The notes beneath the pieces are model-generated. The model was not told the origin of the DNA. It saw nothing but the letters and a program-made list of their open reading frames with translations, and searched no databases. A program made the translations under genes and the position numbers. From the NCBI RefSeq assembly GCF_003244315.1, contig NZ_QKWH01000010.1, positions 1-64,000 on the forward strand: 64,000 nucleotides of DNA, read 5' to 3'. The stretch comes from Xylanimonas oleitrophica (GTDB taxonomy: Bacteria > Actinomycetota > Actinomycetes > Actinomycetales > Cellulomonadaceae). This document shows positions 34,645 to 43,649 of this stretch, one piece after another; the stretch's first letter is position 1; the number at the start of each line of letters is the position of its first letter.

Positions 34645-35888
34645 ACGATCTCGACACCGTGCGGGAGGCCTGGGGCGCATGGCCGATCGTTCCGCCGAAC
34701 GCGGACCGCTACGTCATCCAGGCGCTGCACAGCAGACGGTGGGCGATTAGTAGCATCGTCACACAGGACGCGCCGGAGCTGTTCGAGCAGCGGTTCGCGC
34801 GGGAGTTCGCCGCGTACTTAGAGGTTCCGACGGTCGTGCCGACGGACCACGGGTCGAGCGCGCTGGTAATGGCATTGACGGCGCTCGGGCTCCCGTCGGG
34901 GTCGCACGTCGTCGTGCCCGCGCTGACCTGGGTCGCAACTGCGACAGCGGTCTTCCGGGCGGGATACGTCCCGGTGGTGTGCGACGTCGACTCCCGCACC
35001 GGCACCATGACTGCGGAGGCCCTGCGTGCCGCGCTGACGCCGCGGACCCGTGCGGTGATCGTCGTGCACTGGGCCTGCACGATGGCTGACATGGACGCCC
35101 TCCTCGCCGTCGCCGCGGAGGCCGGCCTGCCGGTAGTCGAGGACGCCGCCCAGGCGCATGGCGCCCTCTGGCGCGACCGTGCCGCGGGGGCGCTCGGCGA
35201 CCTGGGCTGCTTCAGCCTTCAGCAGGCCAAGGTGCTCAGCGTCGGCGAGGGCGGCGCGGTCGTCTCGCGCCACGCGTCGTGGCGGACGCGGCTGGAGGAG
35301 CTGCGCGCGGACTCCCGCAGTTGGCGGCCGGCCGGAGAGGTGCGGGTCGGCGACATGGCCCTCGCCGAGACGGCCGGGATCATGGGCTCTAACTTCGGCA
35401 TGAACGACCTCGCCGCGGCGCTGGCCTGCGCCCAGCTTGAGCTCTTGGATGCGCAGCACGACATCCGCAACGGCAATTATCTCCGCCTCGTCGAGGAGTG
35501 CGAGCGCATACCGGGTGTGTCGGTCCCAGTGCCGCCCGAGCAACAGACCCGGCTGTCCCTGTACGAGATCCCCATCCGATTCGCCGACGCCGCACCGGGC
35601 GAGGCTGCGCGGCTTGCTGGGCGGCTGCGCGAGACGACCGGGCTCCGCTCCTACCTGCCTAGGCACCCGCTCGTCGGCAGCAGCCTGCTCAACGTCGGTT
35701 CCGTGCCCGCGATCGCGGACAAGGCGGCCGAGTTCGACGAGCTGCACCGTGACCGCAATTACCCTGCGGCGGAGGCGATCGCCGCGTCGAGCGTGGTGCT
35801 GCACCACAGCGCGTTCCTCGCGACGGACGAGGAGATGGACACGCTGGTCAGCGCGCTCGCCGCACTCGCGGGAGAGCGGCGGCGATGA
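34641..35888 (+). CDS. DegT/DnrJ/EryC1/StrS aminotransferase, 2-deoxy-scyllo-inosose aminotransferase-like
   Basis: 415 residues. The PLP lysine lies in CFSLQQAKVLSVGEGGAVV (Lys197), and VVEDAAQAHGA carries the PLP-ring Asp. N-terminal WPIVPPNADRYVIQALHSRRWAIS is reminiscent of BtrR/StsC-type glutamine:inosose aminotransferases. Next to a 2-deoxy-scyllo-inosose synthase, it most likely makes 2-deoxy-scyllo-inosamine. TTG 34641 (overlap TTGA) has GGAGG at 34632-34636; an in-frame ATG at 34614 lies inside the previous gene and is less likely. Confidence 0.83.
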   Translation: MNDLDTVREAWGAWPIVPPNADRYVIQALHSRRWAISSIVTQDAPELFEQRFAREFAAYLEVPTVVPTDHGSSALVMALTALGLPSGSHVVVPALTWVATATAVFRAGYVPVVCDVDSRTGTMTAEALRAALTPRTRAVIVVHWACTMADMDALLAVAAEAGLPVVEDAAQAHGALWRDRAAGALGDLGCFSLQQAKVLSVGEGGAVVSRHASWRTRLEELRADSRSWRPAGEVRVGDMALAETAGIMGSNFGMNDLAAALACAQLELLDAQHDIRNGNYLRLVEECERIPGVSVPVPPEQQTRLSLYEIPIRFADAAPGEAARLAGRLRETTGLRSYLPRHPLVGSSLLNVGSVPAIADKAAEFDELHRDRNYPAAEAIAASSVVLHHSAFLATDEEMDTLVSALAALAGERRR

Positions 35889-36808
35889 CGCTCGACCTGC
35901 GCATCTTCACCGAGCCCCAGCAGGGGGCGACGTACGACGACCAGCTGCGTGCCGCGAAGGCCGCGGAGGCGCTAGGGTTCGGTGCGTTCTTCAGGTCCGA
36001 CCACTACCTGGCCATGGGCGGGGAGGGCCTGCCCGGTCCGACCGACGCGTGGACGACCTTGGCGGGCCTGGCCCGTGAGACGTCGACGATCCGGCTCGGC
36101 ACGCTGGTCTCCGCTGCGACGTTCCGCCACCCGGGGGTGCTGGCGATCCAGGTGGCGCAAGTGGACCAGATGTCCGGCGGCCGGGTTGAGCTCGGCCTGG
36201 GTGCCGGTTGGTTCGAGGCCGAGCACCGGGCGTACGGCATCCCGTTCCCCGCCCGCCGGTTCGGGCTGCTCGAGGAACAGCTCGAGATCCTCACGGGCCT
36301 GTGGGGTACGCCCGTGGGCGAGACGTTCTCGTTCTCCGGGACTCACTACACCCTCGTGGATTCGCCCGCGTTGCCCAAGCCCGTCCAGCCGCACGTCCCT
36401 CTCGTCATGGGCGGCCAGGGCCGACCGCGCTCCGTGGCCCTCGCGGCCAGGTTCGCGGACGAGTTCAACCAGGACTTTCCGGACCCCAGTACGATCGCGA
36501 CCCGGGTCCGGTCGGTTGACGACGGCGTGCGAGCCACCGGACGGGAGCGGGGGCGGCTGGTCCACTCGGTGGTACTCCCGGCCGTGGTGGGAGCGACTGA
36601 GGCGGACGCCGCGAGGCGTGCGGCCCGGACCGGGCAGGACCTCACTGACGTACGACGTCTCGGCATCGGTGGAACCGTCACGGAGGCTGTGGACCGGCTG
36701 CACGAGATCGCGGCCGCGGGGGTGTCGCGCGTCTACCTGCAGATGCTCGACATCCACGACCTGGACCACCTGGACCTTGTCGCCCGGGATGTCCGAGATC
36801 GGCTCTGA
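35885..36808 (+). CDS. LLM-class flavin/F420-dependent oxidoreductase
   Basis: 307-residue luciferase-like TIM-barrel protein. FFRSDHYLAMG, IRLGTLVSAATFRHPGVLA and GRVELGLGAGWFEAEHRAYG are characteristic, with PLVMGGQGRPRSVALAARFADEFN further on. Such enzymes use F420 or FMN for hydride transfer or oxygenation; BtrO in butirosin is an LLM hydroxylase acting on a carrier-bound amino acid, which is a possible parallel. The cofactor cannot be fixed from sequence. It is the last gene of the operon and overlaps the aminotransferase by ATGA. Confidence 0.82.
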   Translation: MTLDLRIFTEPQQGATYDDQLRAAKAAEALGFGAFFRSDHYLAMGGEGLPGPTDAWTTLAGLARETSTIRLGTLVSAATFRHPGVLAIQVAQVDQMSGGRVELGLGAGWFEAEHRAYGIPFPARRFGLLEEQLEILTGLWGTPVGETFSFSGTHYTLVDSPALPKPVQPHVPLVMGGQGRPRSVALAARFADEFNQDFPDPSTIATRVRSVDDGVRATGRERGRLVHSVVLPAVVGATEADAARRAARTGQDLTDVRRLGIGGTVTEAVDRLHEIAAAGVSRVYLQMLDIHDLDHLDLVARDVRDRL

Positions 36809-36964
36809 CTCGAACTTGGGCCGGCGAGCGACCCGGCTCGCAAGCTCCTGACTTGGCCAAACGCGCCGGATGGCGCAGCGGCGAAGCGGTCGCGTGCTCT
36901 CGATAGGCCCCCAGTCAAGCCAGCAGCGGCCACGAAGAGGTCTCCCGGGCCAAACCGCAAAGAC

Positions 36965-36996
36965 CGCTGACCCGAGCAAATACCTAGGTCAGCGGC
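36965..36996. terminator. Stem-loop downstream of operon and tRNA fragment
   Basis: CCGCTGACC (36965-36973) pairs with GGTCAGCGG (36988-36996), 14-base loop. It is 156 bases past the end of the biosynthetic operon and just downstream (minus strand) of the tRNA-Pro 3' fragment. A near-identical stem lies next to the fragment at 57405, so it was probably copied with the tRNA terminus. Confidence 0.55.
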
Positions 36997-37010
36997 CCTG
37001 ACTGGCTGGT

Positions 37011-37052
37011 CGGGGTGACAGGGTTTGAACCTGCGACCTCTTCGTCCCGAAT
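37011..37052 (-). repeat. tRNA-Pro(CGG) 3' half, attachment-site copy 1
   Basis: On the minus strand this reads from the anticodon loop (TTCGGGA) through the anticodon 3' stem, variable region, T-arm and acceptor 3' strand of a proline tRNA, ending CACCCCGA. The 5' half of the tRNA is absent: beyond 37052 the sequence does not pair as a tRNA. Breaks starting exactly in the anticodon loop are typical of tyrosine-integrase attachment sites. One base in the T-loop arm (GGGTTT) differs from copies 2 and 4. Confidence 0.75.
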
Positions 37053-37712
37053 GAAGACTGACCTGCGAAAATACAGGTAGATCCGCGATTCTCCGGCTGT
37101 CGCAGTACGCAGAAGTCCGCCCACGGTCGAGCCGGTAAGCCGGCAGCGGGTCGCGGAGCGGGCGGGCGAACAAGGCTCGGGACCTGCCGGTCCGGACTGT
37201 TCTTGCTCCGCTCCGTCGTGGGTGGACTAGGTCTCGACACTGTCGTGGTCCAGGCGGGCACGCCGGTGCCGAAGGGAGTCGTTGTCCGCGGTCCCGCTGT
37301 CGGTCGCGCTTCTCGACTCGCGTCAGGGACGTCCCTCCGCCTGGAGGCGTCCATCTGCTCTGTGACGTGCACCGCCAGTCCGAGTGCGGCGGCGCCTTGG
37401 TTGACGGTTAGTTGTCGCCCTCCTGGCCGGTCGAGGCATCGATGTGCCGGTGTTAGTGGAGCATCACGAGGCGGGCGACTGGCTGGACTGGCAGGGCCTC
37501 GAGGAAGAACGCGATCGTGAAGTTGCCCGGCCACAGGTGCGTGAAGTAAGTCACCACGCCACGCGGCGAGGCAGCGGGACGGCTACGTTATGCCGCGGGC
37601 CCCGGCACACCGAGAGTTCTCGACCGGCGGGGCTGTCTCGCATGCGATTTTCGAGCAACGGCGGAACCGTCGGCCGCCACGGGAGTGGCGGCCGACGACC
37701 GAGGCCCGAACG
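37053..37712. other. Gene-poor stretch beside attachment site 1
   Basis: About 660 bases without a convincing gene. The part next to the tRNA fragment resembles, with decay, the sequence flanking the other fragments: on the minus strand it encodes runs such as SGRRGRRFKPCHPDQ in no intact frame. A short plus-strand frame around 37444-37560 shows no recognisable family. It probably holds debris of a lost integrative element. Confidence 0.4.
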
Positions 37713-39023
37713 TCAGCCGTTCGACGGAGGGGTGCCACCGCGGCCGCCTCCGCGGCCACCTCCGGGGCCGCCTCCGGGGCCGCGCATCCCGCCTGACGCG
37801 GCCTGCTGGGTGACGCTGCCGGCGTAGTCGTTGGTGGGGTCGCGGTAGATGGTGTGGACGTGTCCCCAGCCAGAGGTGGTCACGCCGTCGACGTCTGCGC
37901 CGGCGGAGCCCTGCTGGGCCTGGAACGCGATGTACACGTTCGGGCCCGAGATGGAGAACGAGATGCCGTCGCCGGTGCTCATGTCGTACGTGGTCTCGCC
38001 GGACCATGCGATGACCGTCTCGTCGAGGGTCGCCTCGATCTCGTCGAGAGCGGCCGCGGTGGTCTCCTCGTCGGCCATGCCGGCCCAGTTCGCGACGAGT
38101 TGGAGGAGCAACTGCTTCTGCTCGTCGGTGAGGTCGGCGCCCGTGAGCCCGGAGCCGGTGGCGAAGTCGCAGGTGTCGCTCGGCGAGCACATGCTCACGT
38201 CTCCTGACGTCAAGGTGGCCTGCTGCTCGGCGGTGAGGCTGTCGAAGAACGCGAACGCATCGGTGTAGATGCCGTCGAACGGCTGCACCTCTTCGCCGTC
38301 CTCGGCGGTGTAGATCGCAGGCTGGACGCCGAGGTGGGTCGGCGCGAAGGTGACCTCGCCGACGGAACCGTCGAGGCTCGCGTTGATGCCGAGGTGGTGG
38401 CCGCCGAACTGCACCTCCCACGCGCTGGTGTCGGAGGGGTCGCCGAAGAACGCGATGTAGTACTGCCCGAGCGAGTCCTCGGTGCTCGAGCTGTTTTCGA
38501 GCAGGTACTCGTCGCCGCCCATGATGCCCGTCACTGTCGCGTAGGCCTCGTCACTGAGCAGCGACTCCAGCACGGCGAGAGCGGCGGTCCTCTGCTCCTC
38601 GGTGAGGTCGGCGAGGTTCAGGCCGGCGCGCTCGACGAACGTGACCGGGAAGTTGGACCACGAGGTGGTCTTGGTCTCGTCGTCGTAGGCGTAGAGCACC
38701 TGCTCGCGCTGTTCCTCGCTCAGCGTGGCGAGGAGTGCTTCGGCGGCGGCCGTGGTGCCGGTGATGGTGTCGGCGGTGGTCGTCGCCGAACCCGTGCCGG
38801 TGGTCGTCGCGGAGGTTGCACCGGTGGTGGTCTCCTCCTGCGACGTGGAGGTGCTGCTGCTCGTCGTGACCGACGTGCTGGTCTGTGATCCGACCGCGCA
38901 GCCGGTGAGGGCGATCGACATTAGGGAGATGCCGGCGACGAGGGTCGTGACGGGACCGGCGCGGCGGGTCGTCGAGGAGGGGCGGATGCGGCGGGGGCGG
39001 GAGAGTGGGTTCGTCGTGTGCAT
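37713..39023 (-). CDS. DUF3500-family lipoprotein
   Basis: 436 residues. A lipobox (IALTGC, Cys42) follows an Arg-rich N-terminus and hydrophobic core. A Ser/Thr-rich linker (about 45-95) comes next, then the DUF3500 domain with YAYDDETKTTSWSNFP, VQFGGHHLGINASLDG and GWGHVHTIYRDPTNDYAG. The C-terminal tail is extremely Gly/Arg-rich (GGGPGGGRGGGRGG). Members are exported proteins of unknown function, sometimes linked to copper or other metal responses. ATG 39023 is used; TTG 39050 with AAGGG just upstream is an alternative. It follows the sensor kinase gene by 56 bases, so it may be its target and part of one operon. Confidence 0.75.
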   Translation of the reverse strand: MHTTNPLSRPRRIRPSSTTRRAGPVTTLVAGISLMSIALTGCAVGSQTSTSVTTSSSTSTSQEETTTGATSATTTGTGSATTTADTITGTTAAAEALLATLSEEQREQVLYAYDDETKTTSWSNFPVTFVERAGLNLADLTEEQRTAALAVLESLLSDEAYATVTGIMGGDEYLLENSSSTEDSLGQYYIAFFGDPSDTSAWEVQFGGHHLGINASLDGSVGEVTFAPTHLGVQPAIYTAEDGEEVQPFDGIYTDAFAFFDSLTAEQQATLTSGDVSMCSPSDTCDFATGSGLTGADLTDEQKQLLLQLVANWAGMADEETTAAALDEIEATLDETVIAWSGETTYDMSTGDGISFSISGPNVYIAFQAQQGSAGADVDGVTTSGWGHVHTIYRDPTNDYAGSVTQQAASGGMRGPGGGPGGGRGGGRGGTPPSNG

Positions 39024-39079
39024 GTCCACTATGGTGGTCGGCTCCGCCAAGCGGACCCTTGCACGAACCTTGGACGTTC

Positions 39080-40606
39080 CTATGAAACCCGGGGCGGTTC
39101 CTGTGCCGCCGTCGTCGGGCTGGATGAAGCCTCCCGTAGTGGTAGACGGACGGTGAAGACGGTGTGACCGGGTGCGCTGTCGACGGTGATGGTTCCGTTG
39201 TGCGCGGCCGTGATCGCGTGCGCGATCGAGAGACCGAGCCCCGTACTGCCCGTCTCGCGGTTTCGTGCGCGGTCGCCGCGCGCGAAGCGGTCGAACAGGC
39301 GGTCCGTCACGGCCGGATCGACGCCCGGTCCGGTGTCGGTCACTCGCAGGATCGCGTGGTTGGTGTCGTGGCCGAGCGATGTCGTCACCGTCGTCCCCTG
39401 CGGGGTATGGACAGCAGCGTTGCGCAGGAGGTTAGCCAGCACCTGTCGGATGCGGTTCGCGTCCCCGGGCACGGAGATGAGGTCTTCCGACACGTCGAGC
39501 CTCCAGTCGTGAGTCGGGTTGGCGGCGTGGGCGTCGCTGACCGCGTCGACGGCGAGCAAGGTGAGCTCCACGTCCTCGACGCTTAGCGGCTGACCGGCGT
39601 CCAGCCGTGCGAGGAGCAGCAGATCGTCCACGAGGGCGGCCATCCGTTCGGCCTCGGACTCTATCCGGTCGAACGATCGCCGCTGGGTGAGAGTCATCGG
39701 TGCGTCCTCGCGCAGCGACAGCTGCGCATACCCGCGGATGCTGGCCAGCGGCGTGCGAAGCTCATGGCTGGCGTCGGCGATGAACCGCCGAAGCTGATCC
39801 TCGCTGTGCTGACGCGAGGTGAGGCTCGCCTGGACGTGGCCGAGCAGGTCGTTGAGCGAGGTCCCGACCCGACCGACCTCGGTGTCGGGGTCGGTGTCTC
39901 TCGGGTCCACCCGGTCGGGGATGTCGACGTTGCCGTCGTCGAGCTGCCGGGTGGTGACGCGCTGCGCGACGTCGGCGACACGGTCCAGGGGGCGAAGGTT
40001 CCGCCGGACGAGCAGCGACAGCCCGACGACGGCAAGGAGCAGGGTGAGGCCGGCGACACAGGCGAGGATCGCGATGAGCGCGTTGGTCGTCGCGGTGACG
40101 TCGTCGAGTGAGCTCCCTGCGATGACCGTCTGGTCGTCCACGGTCTGCGCCGCCACGCGAAACGAGCCGATGCGTGCGCCCAGGTCCACGGTCGCCGGGA
40201 TGCGGTCGCCCTTGACGCCGGCGGAGAGGATCGCGACCTCACCCTCGGTGAGCGCGATCTCGACGCCGTCGGCGCGCGTGTAGCTTGAGCTGACGGCGAC
40301 ATCGTCCGGGCCGAGCACGGCCTGCAAGGAACCCACTCGCGGCGCCGGCCCCTCGTCCGGCAGGCTCCCGCCGGTCTGGCCTGGCGCTCCCTCGCCGGGC
40401 GGCTCGGTGTCGTCCGGGACACCGTCGGCGCCACCGGGGCCGATGGCCAGGTCGACGGACTCGAGCACCTGCTCGTCCAGCCGATCGAGCATGAACGACC
40501 GCAGGGCGAGGATCGTGGCGAAGCTCGTGACCAGGAACCCGGCAGCGACGAGTGCGCTCGTGCCCACGAGGAGCTTGCGGCGCAGCGTCCACCTGCGGCC
40601 CGTCAT
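39080..40606 (-). CDS. Sensor histidine kinase (MprB/TcrY-like)
   Basis: 508 residues. TM1 is at about 13-36, with an extracytoplasmic sensor of about 140 residues containing a Pro/Gly/Glu-rich segment, TM2 at about 176-200 and HAMP at 201-260. The HisKA site is ASHELRTPL (His281). The ATPase lobe has NLLRNAAVHTPQG, DTGPGVDP and GSTGLGLSIAHAI. It overlaps the response regulator (start ATG 40606 inside its stop). It should phosphorylate the regulator at 40603 in response to an envelope signal; the DUF3500 lipoprotein downstream may be part of the response. Confidence 0.92.
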   Translation of the reverse strand: MTGRRWTLRRKLLVGTSALVAAGFLVTSFATILALRSFMLDRLDEQVLESVDLAIGPGGADGVPDDTEPPGEGAPGQTGGSLPDEGPAPRVGSLQAVLGPDDVAVSSSYTRADGVEIALTEGEVAILSAGVKGDRIPATVDLGARIGSFRVAAQTVDDQTVIAGSSLDDVTATTNALIAILACVAGLTLLLAVVGLSLLVRRNLRPLDRVADVAQRVTTRQLDDGNVDIPDRVDPRDTDPDTEVGRVGTSLNDLLGHVQASLTSRQHSEDQLRRFIADASHELRTPLASIRGYAQLSLREDAPMTLTQRRSFDRIESEAERMAALVDDLLLLARLDAGQPLSVEDVELTLLAVDAVSDAHAANPTHDWRLDVSEDLISVPGDANRIRQVLANLLRNAAVHTPQGTTVTTSLGHDTNHAILRVTDTGPGVDPAVTDRLFDRFARGDRARNRETGSTGLGLSIAHAITAAHNGTITVDSAPGHTVFTVRLPLREASSSPTTAAQEPPRVS

Positions 40607-41334
40607 GGCACCTTGATGGTGTATCCGACGCCTCGCACCGTGTGGATCAGCGGATCGCCCAGGGTGTCGATCTTCTTACGCAGGTAGGAGATGTAGATCT
40701 CGACGACGCTGCCGTTCCCGCCGAAGTCGTAGCTCCACACCTGGTCGAGGATCTGCGTCTTGCTCAGCACCCGGCGCGGGTTCTGCATGAGGTATCGGAG
40801 GAGCTCGAACTCCTTCGCGGTCAGCCTGATGGGCGTTCCCCGTCGCTCGACTTCGTACGCCTCCTCGTCCAGGGTGAGGTCCCCGACGCGCAGGCGACGG
40901 TCACTGTCCGCGATCGCGGCTATGTGACGGCGCGCCATCCCCCTGAGCCGGGCGATGACCTCCTCCAGGTTGAACGGTTTGGTGACGTAGTCGTCGCCAC
41001 CGGCGGAGATCCCGGCGATCCGGTCTTCCACGGCGTCCTTGGCGGTAAGGAACAGCACCGGGACGTTGTTGCCTGCGGCGCGCACCCTCGTGAGCACCTC
41101 CATGCCGTCCAGGCCGGGCATCATGATGTCCAGCACGAGGAGGTCCGGGCCGAACTCCCTGATGACGTTCAACGCCTCCTGCCCGTTGCCGGCGGTCCGC
41201 GCGTCCCACCCCTCGTTGCTCATGGCCATGCGCAGCAGCTCGCTGAGGTTGGCCTCGTCGTCGACGACGAGCGCACGGATCGGCGATCCATCCGGTCGGG
41301 TCAGCGGTGTCGGGCGCGAGGATGGTGACGTCAT
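40603..41334 (-). CDS. OmpR-family response regulator
   Basis: 243 residues. The receiver domain has the acidic pair VVDDE, the phospho-acceptor in LLVLDIMMPG, the conserved Thr/Lys in LTAK and YVTKPF, and a winged-helix effector domain (LTAKEFELLRYLMQNPRRVLSKTQILDQVW, TVRGVGYTI). ATG 41334 is the likely start. It is the first gene of a minus-strand operon with the sensor kinase and lipoprotein. A 250-base upstream gap must contain the promoter. Confidence 0.93.
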   Translation of the reverse strand: MTSPSSRPTPLTRPDGSPIRALVVDDEANLSELLRMAMSNEGWDARTAGNGQEALNVIREFGPDLLVLDIMMPGLDGMEVLTRVRAAGNNVPVLFLTAKDAVEDRIAGISAGGDDYVTKPFNLEEVIARLRGMARRHIAAIADSDRRLRVGDLTLDEEAYEVERRGTPIRLTAKEFELLRYLMQNPRRVLSKTQILDQVWSYDFGGNGSVVEIYISYLRKKIDTLGDPLIHTVRGVGYTIKVP

Positions 41335-42308
<974 letters not shown>

Positions 42309-42629
42309 CTACTTGCTGGACGGGCGGTCGAGCTCCGCCGCGAAGAAAGCCGACGCGGTCCGCAGGATGCGGTTCGCCCGCCGCAGCTCACGGTTCTCCC
42401 GCTCCAACTCCGCCAGCCGCTGCGCACCACTCGTCGTCGTTCCCGGCCGGTACCCCTCGTCGACCTCGGCCTGCGTCACCCAGTTGCGCAGCGTCTCTGG
42501 ATTGATCCCGAGCTGCTCACCTACCCGTGCCAGCGCGCCCTTGCGGGTCGCCGGGTCACGTCGCAGATCGATAGCCATCCGGATCGCACGCTCGCGCAGC
42601 TCGTCCGGGTACTTCCTCGGTGCAGCCAT
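42309..42629 (-). CDS. IS3-family transposase OrfA
   Basis: 106 residues: MAAPRKYPDELRERAIRMA with a helix-turn-helix (GALARVGEQLGINPETLRNWV) and a C-terminal leucine-zipper-like LAELERENRELRRANRILRTASAFF. This is the DNA-binding half of an IS3 transposase and reads intact, but its partner OrfB is broken. ATG 42629 is preferred over GTG/ATG up to 42638 by family alignment. Confidence 0.85.
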   Translation of the reverse strand: MAAPRKYPDELRERAIRMAIDLRRDPATRKGALARVGEQLGINPETLRNWVTQAEVDEGYRPGTTTSGAQRLAELERENRELRRANRILRTASAFFAAELDRPSSK

Positions 42630-42689
42630 GACTCTCATCCTTCCGTGGAATGAGAGGCTCCATAAGACCCGGGGGGCGACACCTTTCGG

Positions 42690-42735
<46 letters not shown>

Positions 42736-42934
42736 TCAAGTCTGACGTGCGAGAACGCTCGTCGAATGGCGCAACGGCGCGCGTGGGCGTTCGTCGGTGT
42801 GCGCCCGCGGTCAGAGTGGTAAGCCCCCAGTTGCGCCCCCAGCGGGACGAGCCGTCGCGGTTCATGATCGCTAGCAGTCGAACTGATCGGGCAGTTTTGG
42901 CGGACGGGAGACGTCGGCCAGGTATTGCCCGGCT

Positions 42935-43528
42935 TCAGTCCTCCGCGAGCCGCTCGGCCAGCTCTGCCAGGAAGGCCTCGGCCTCGGCCTGCGCAGGGTC
43001 GTCCTCGGGCGCGCGGCGGAGTGCACCCTGGAGGATGCGGGAGGCCTGGGGCACGTCGCCTTTGCTGTCCGCGAGAACGACGGCGTTCTGGACGGCCTCA
43101 CCCAGCCTGCTCATTGCGGCGGTCGCGTCCTCGGCGTTGCCGTCGCGGAAGAAGCGGATCCAGTTGCCGGCCGGGTCGACGAGGCTGAACCCGCTCAGCC
43201 CGCCGACGTTCTTCCGGGCCCTGGGCCGCGTGATGCGCGGGAAGCCTTTGACCGGCAGGCGGCCGTAGGCCTCGCGCAGCCCGGTGGCCAGCTCATCCCA
43301 GATCGGCCCGGTGTCCTCGACGATGACGATACAAGAGCTGTGCGAGGCCTCGGGCGTGTGACCCTCCAGGCCGTAGTACTGCAGGTCGATGCCGTGACCG
43401 GCTACGGCGAGCGCTTGGTAGGGGCGCACCTGACGGTAGGTGGTGCGGAACCCCATGGCGGCGAAGAACGGCTCGATCTCGTCGATGTGGGAGCAGGGCA
43501 GCAGCGGGATCGTGCGGGGAAGCGTCAT
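42935..43528 (-). CDS. VOC-family (glyoxalase/bleomycin-resistance-like) protein
   Basis: 197 residues. The N-terminal beta-alpha-beta-beta-beta module begins LLPCSHIDEIEPFFAAMGFRTTYRQVRPYQALAVAGHGIDLQYYGL, and a second module ends GFSLVDPAGNWIRFFR, the usual VOC pattern. A helical C-terminal extension of about 55 residues (SRLGEAVQNAVVLADSKGDVPQASRILQGALRR) resembles a TPR-like hairpin. It could bind or sequester a small molecule; function unknown. Confidence 0.8.
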   Translation of the reverse strand: MTLPRTIPLLPCSHIDEIEPFFAAMGFRTTYRQVRPYQALAVAGHGIDLQYYGLEGHTPEASHSSCIVIVEDTGPIWDELATGLREAYGRLPVKGFPRITRPRARKNVGGLSGFSLVDPAGNWIRFFRDGNAEDATAAMSRLGEAVQNAVVLADSKGDVPQASRILQGALRRAPEDDPAQAEAEAFLAELAERLAED

Positions 43529-43649
43529 CGCGCCACATTACGTCCCGCACAGATAGGACCACCCGGCGCACACGGTCCTGACCGCTGCAGCCATCCGCGC
43601 GATCTCTAGGCCTAGTAGTCCGGGCCTCGTTGTCCGCGATCGTGAGTCC

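Larger units (their letters stand above)
12327..36808 (+). other. Biosynthetic gene cluster: aminocyclitol-nonribosomal peptide hybrid with LanB-like ligase
   Basis: Nineteen co-directional genes, nearly all joined by ATGA/GTGA/TTGA overlaps; the only clear gap is 8 bases before 24444. Content in order: GMC oxidoreductase, aminotransferase, A-T, free T, LanB-like, T-C-A, C, TauD-like, methyltransferase, two ABC exporters, amidinotransferase, phosphatase-like, APH, PPTase, APH, 2-deoxy-scyllo-inosose synthase, DegT aminotransferase, LLM oxidoreductase. A single promoter region upstream (11965-12326) and a hairpin downstream (36965-36996) bracket it. No regulator, thioesterase or precursor peptide was found. 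The product is inferred, not known. Confidence 0.8.

Noticed and set aside
37011-37080. Intact tRNA-Pro gene at 37011 (and at the other three copies)
   Set aside because: Only the 3' half from the anticodon loop onward is present; the bases beyond do not form D-arm or acceptor pairing.
37444-37827. Plus-strand frame of 127 codons
   Set aside because: The first part has no recognisable family and the second half runs antisense into the lipoprotein's Gly-rich tail; no ribosome site was seen.
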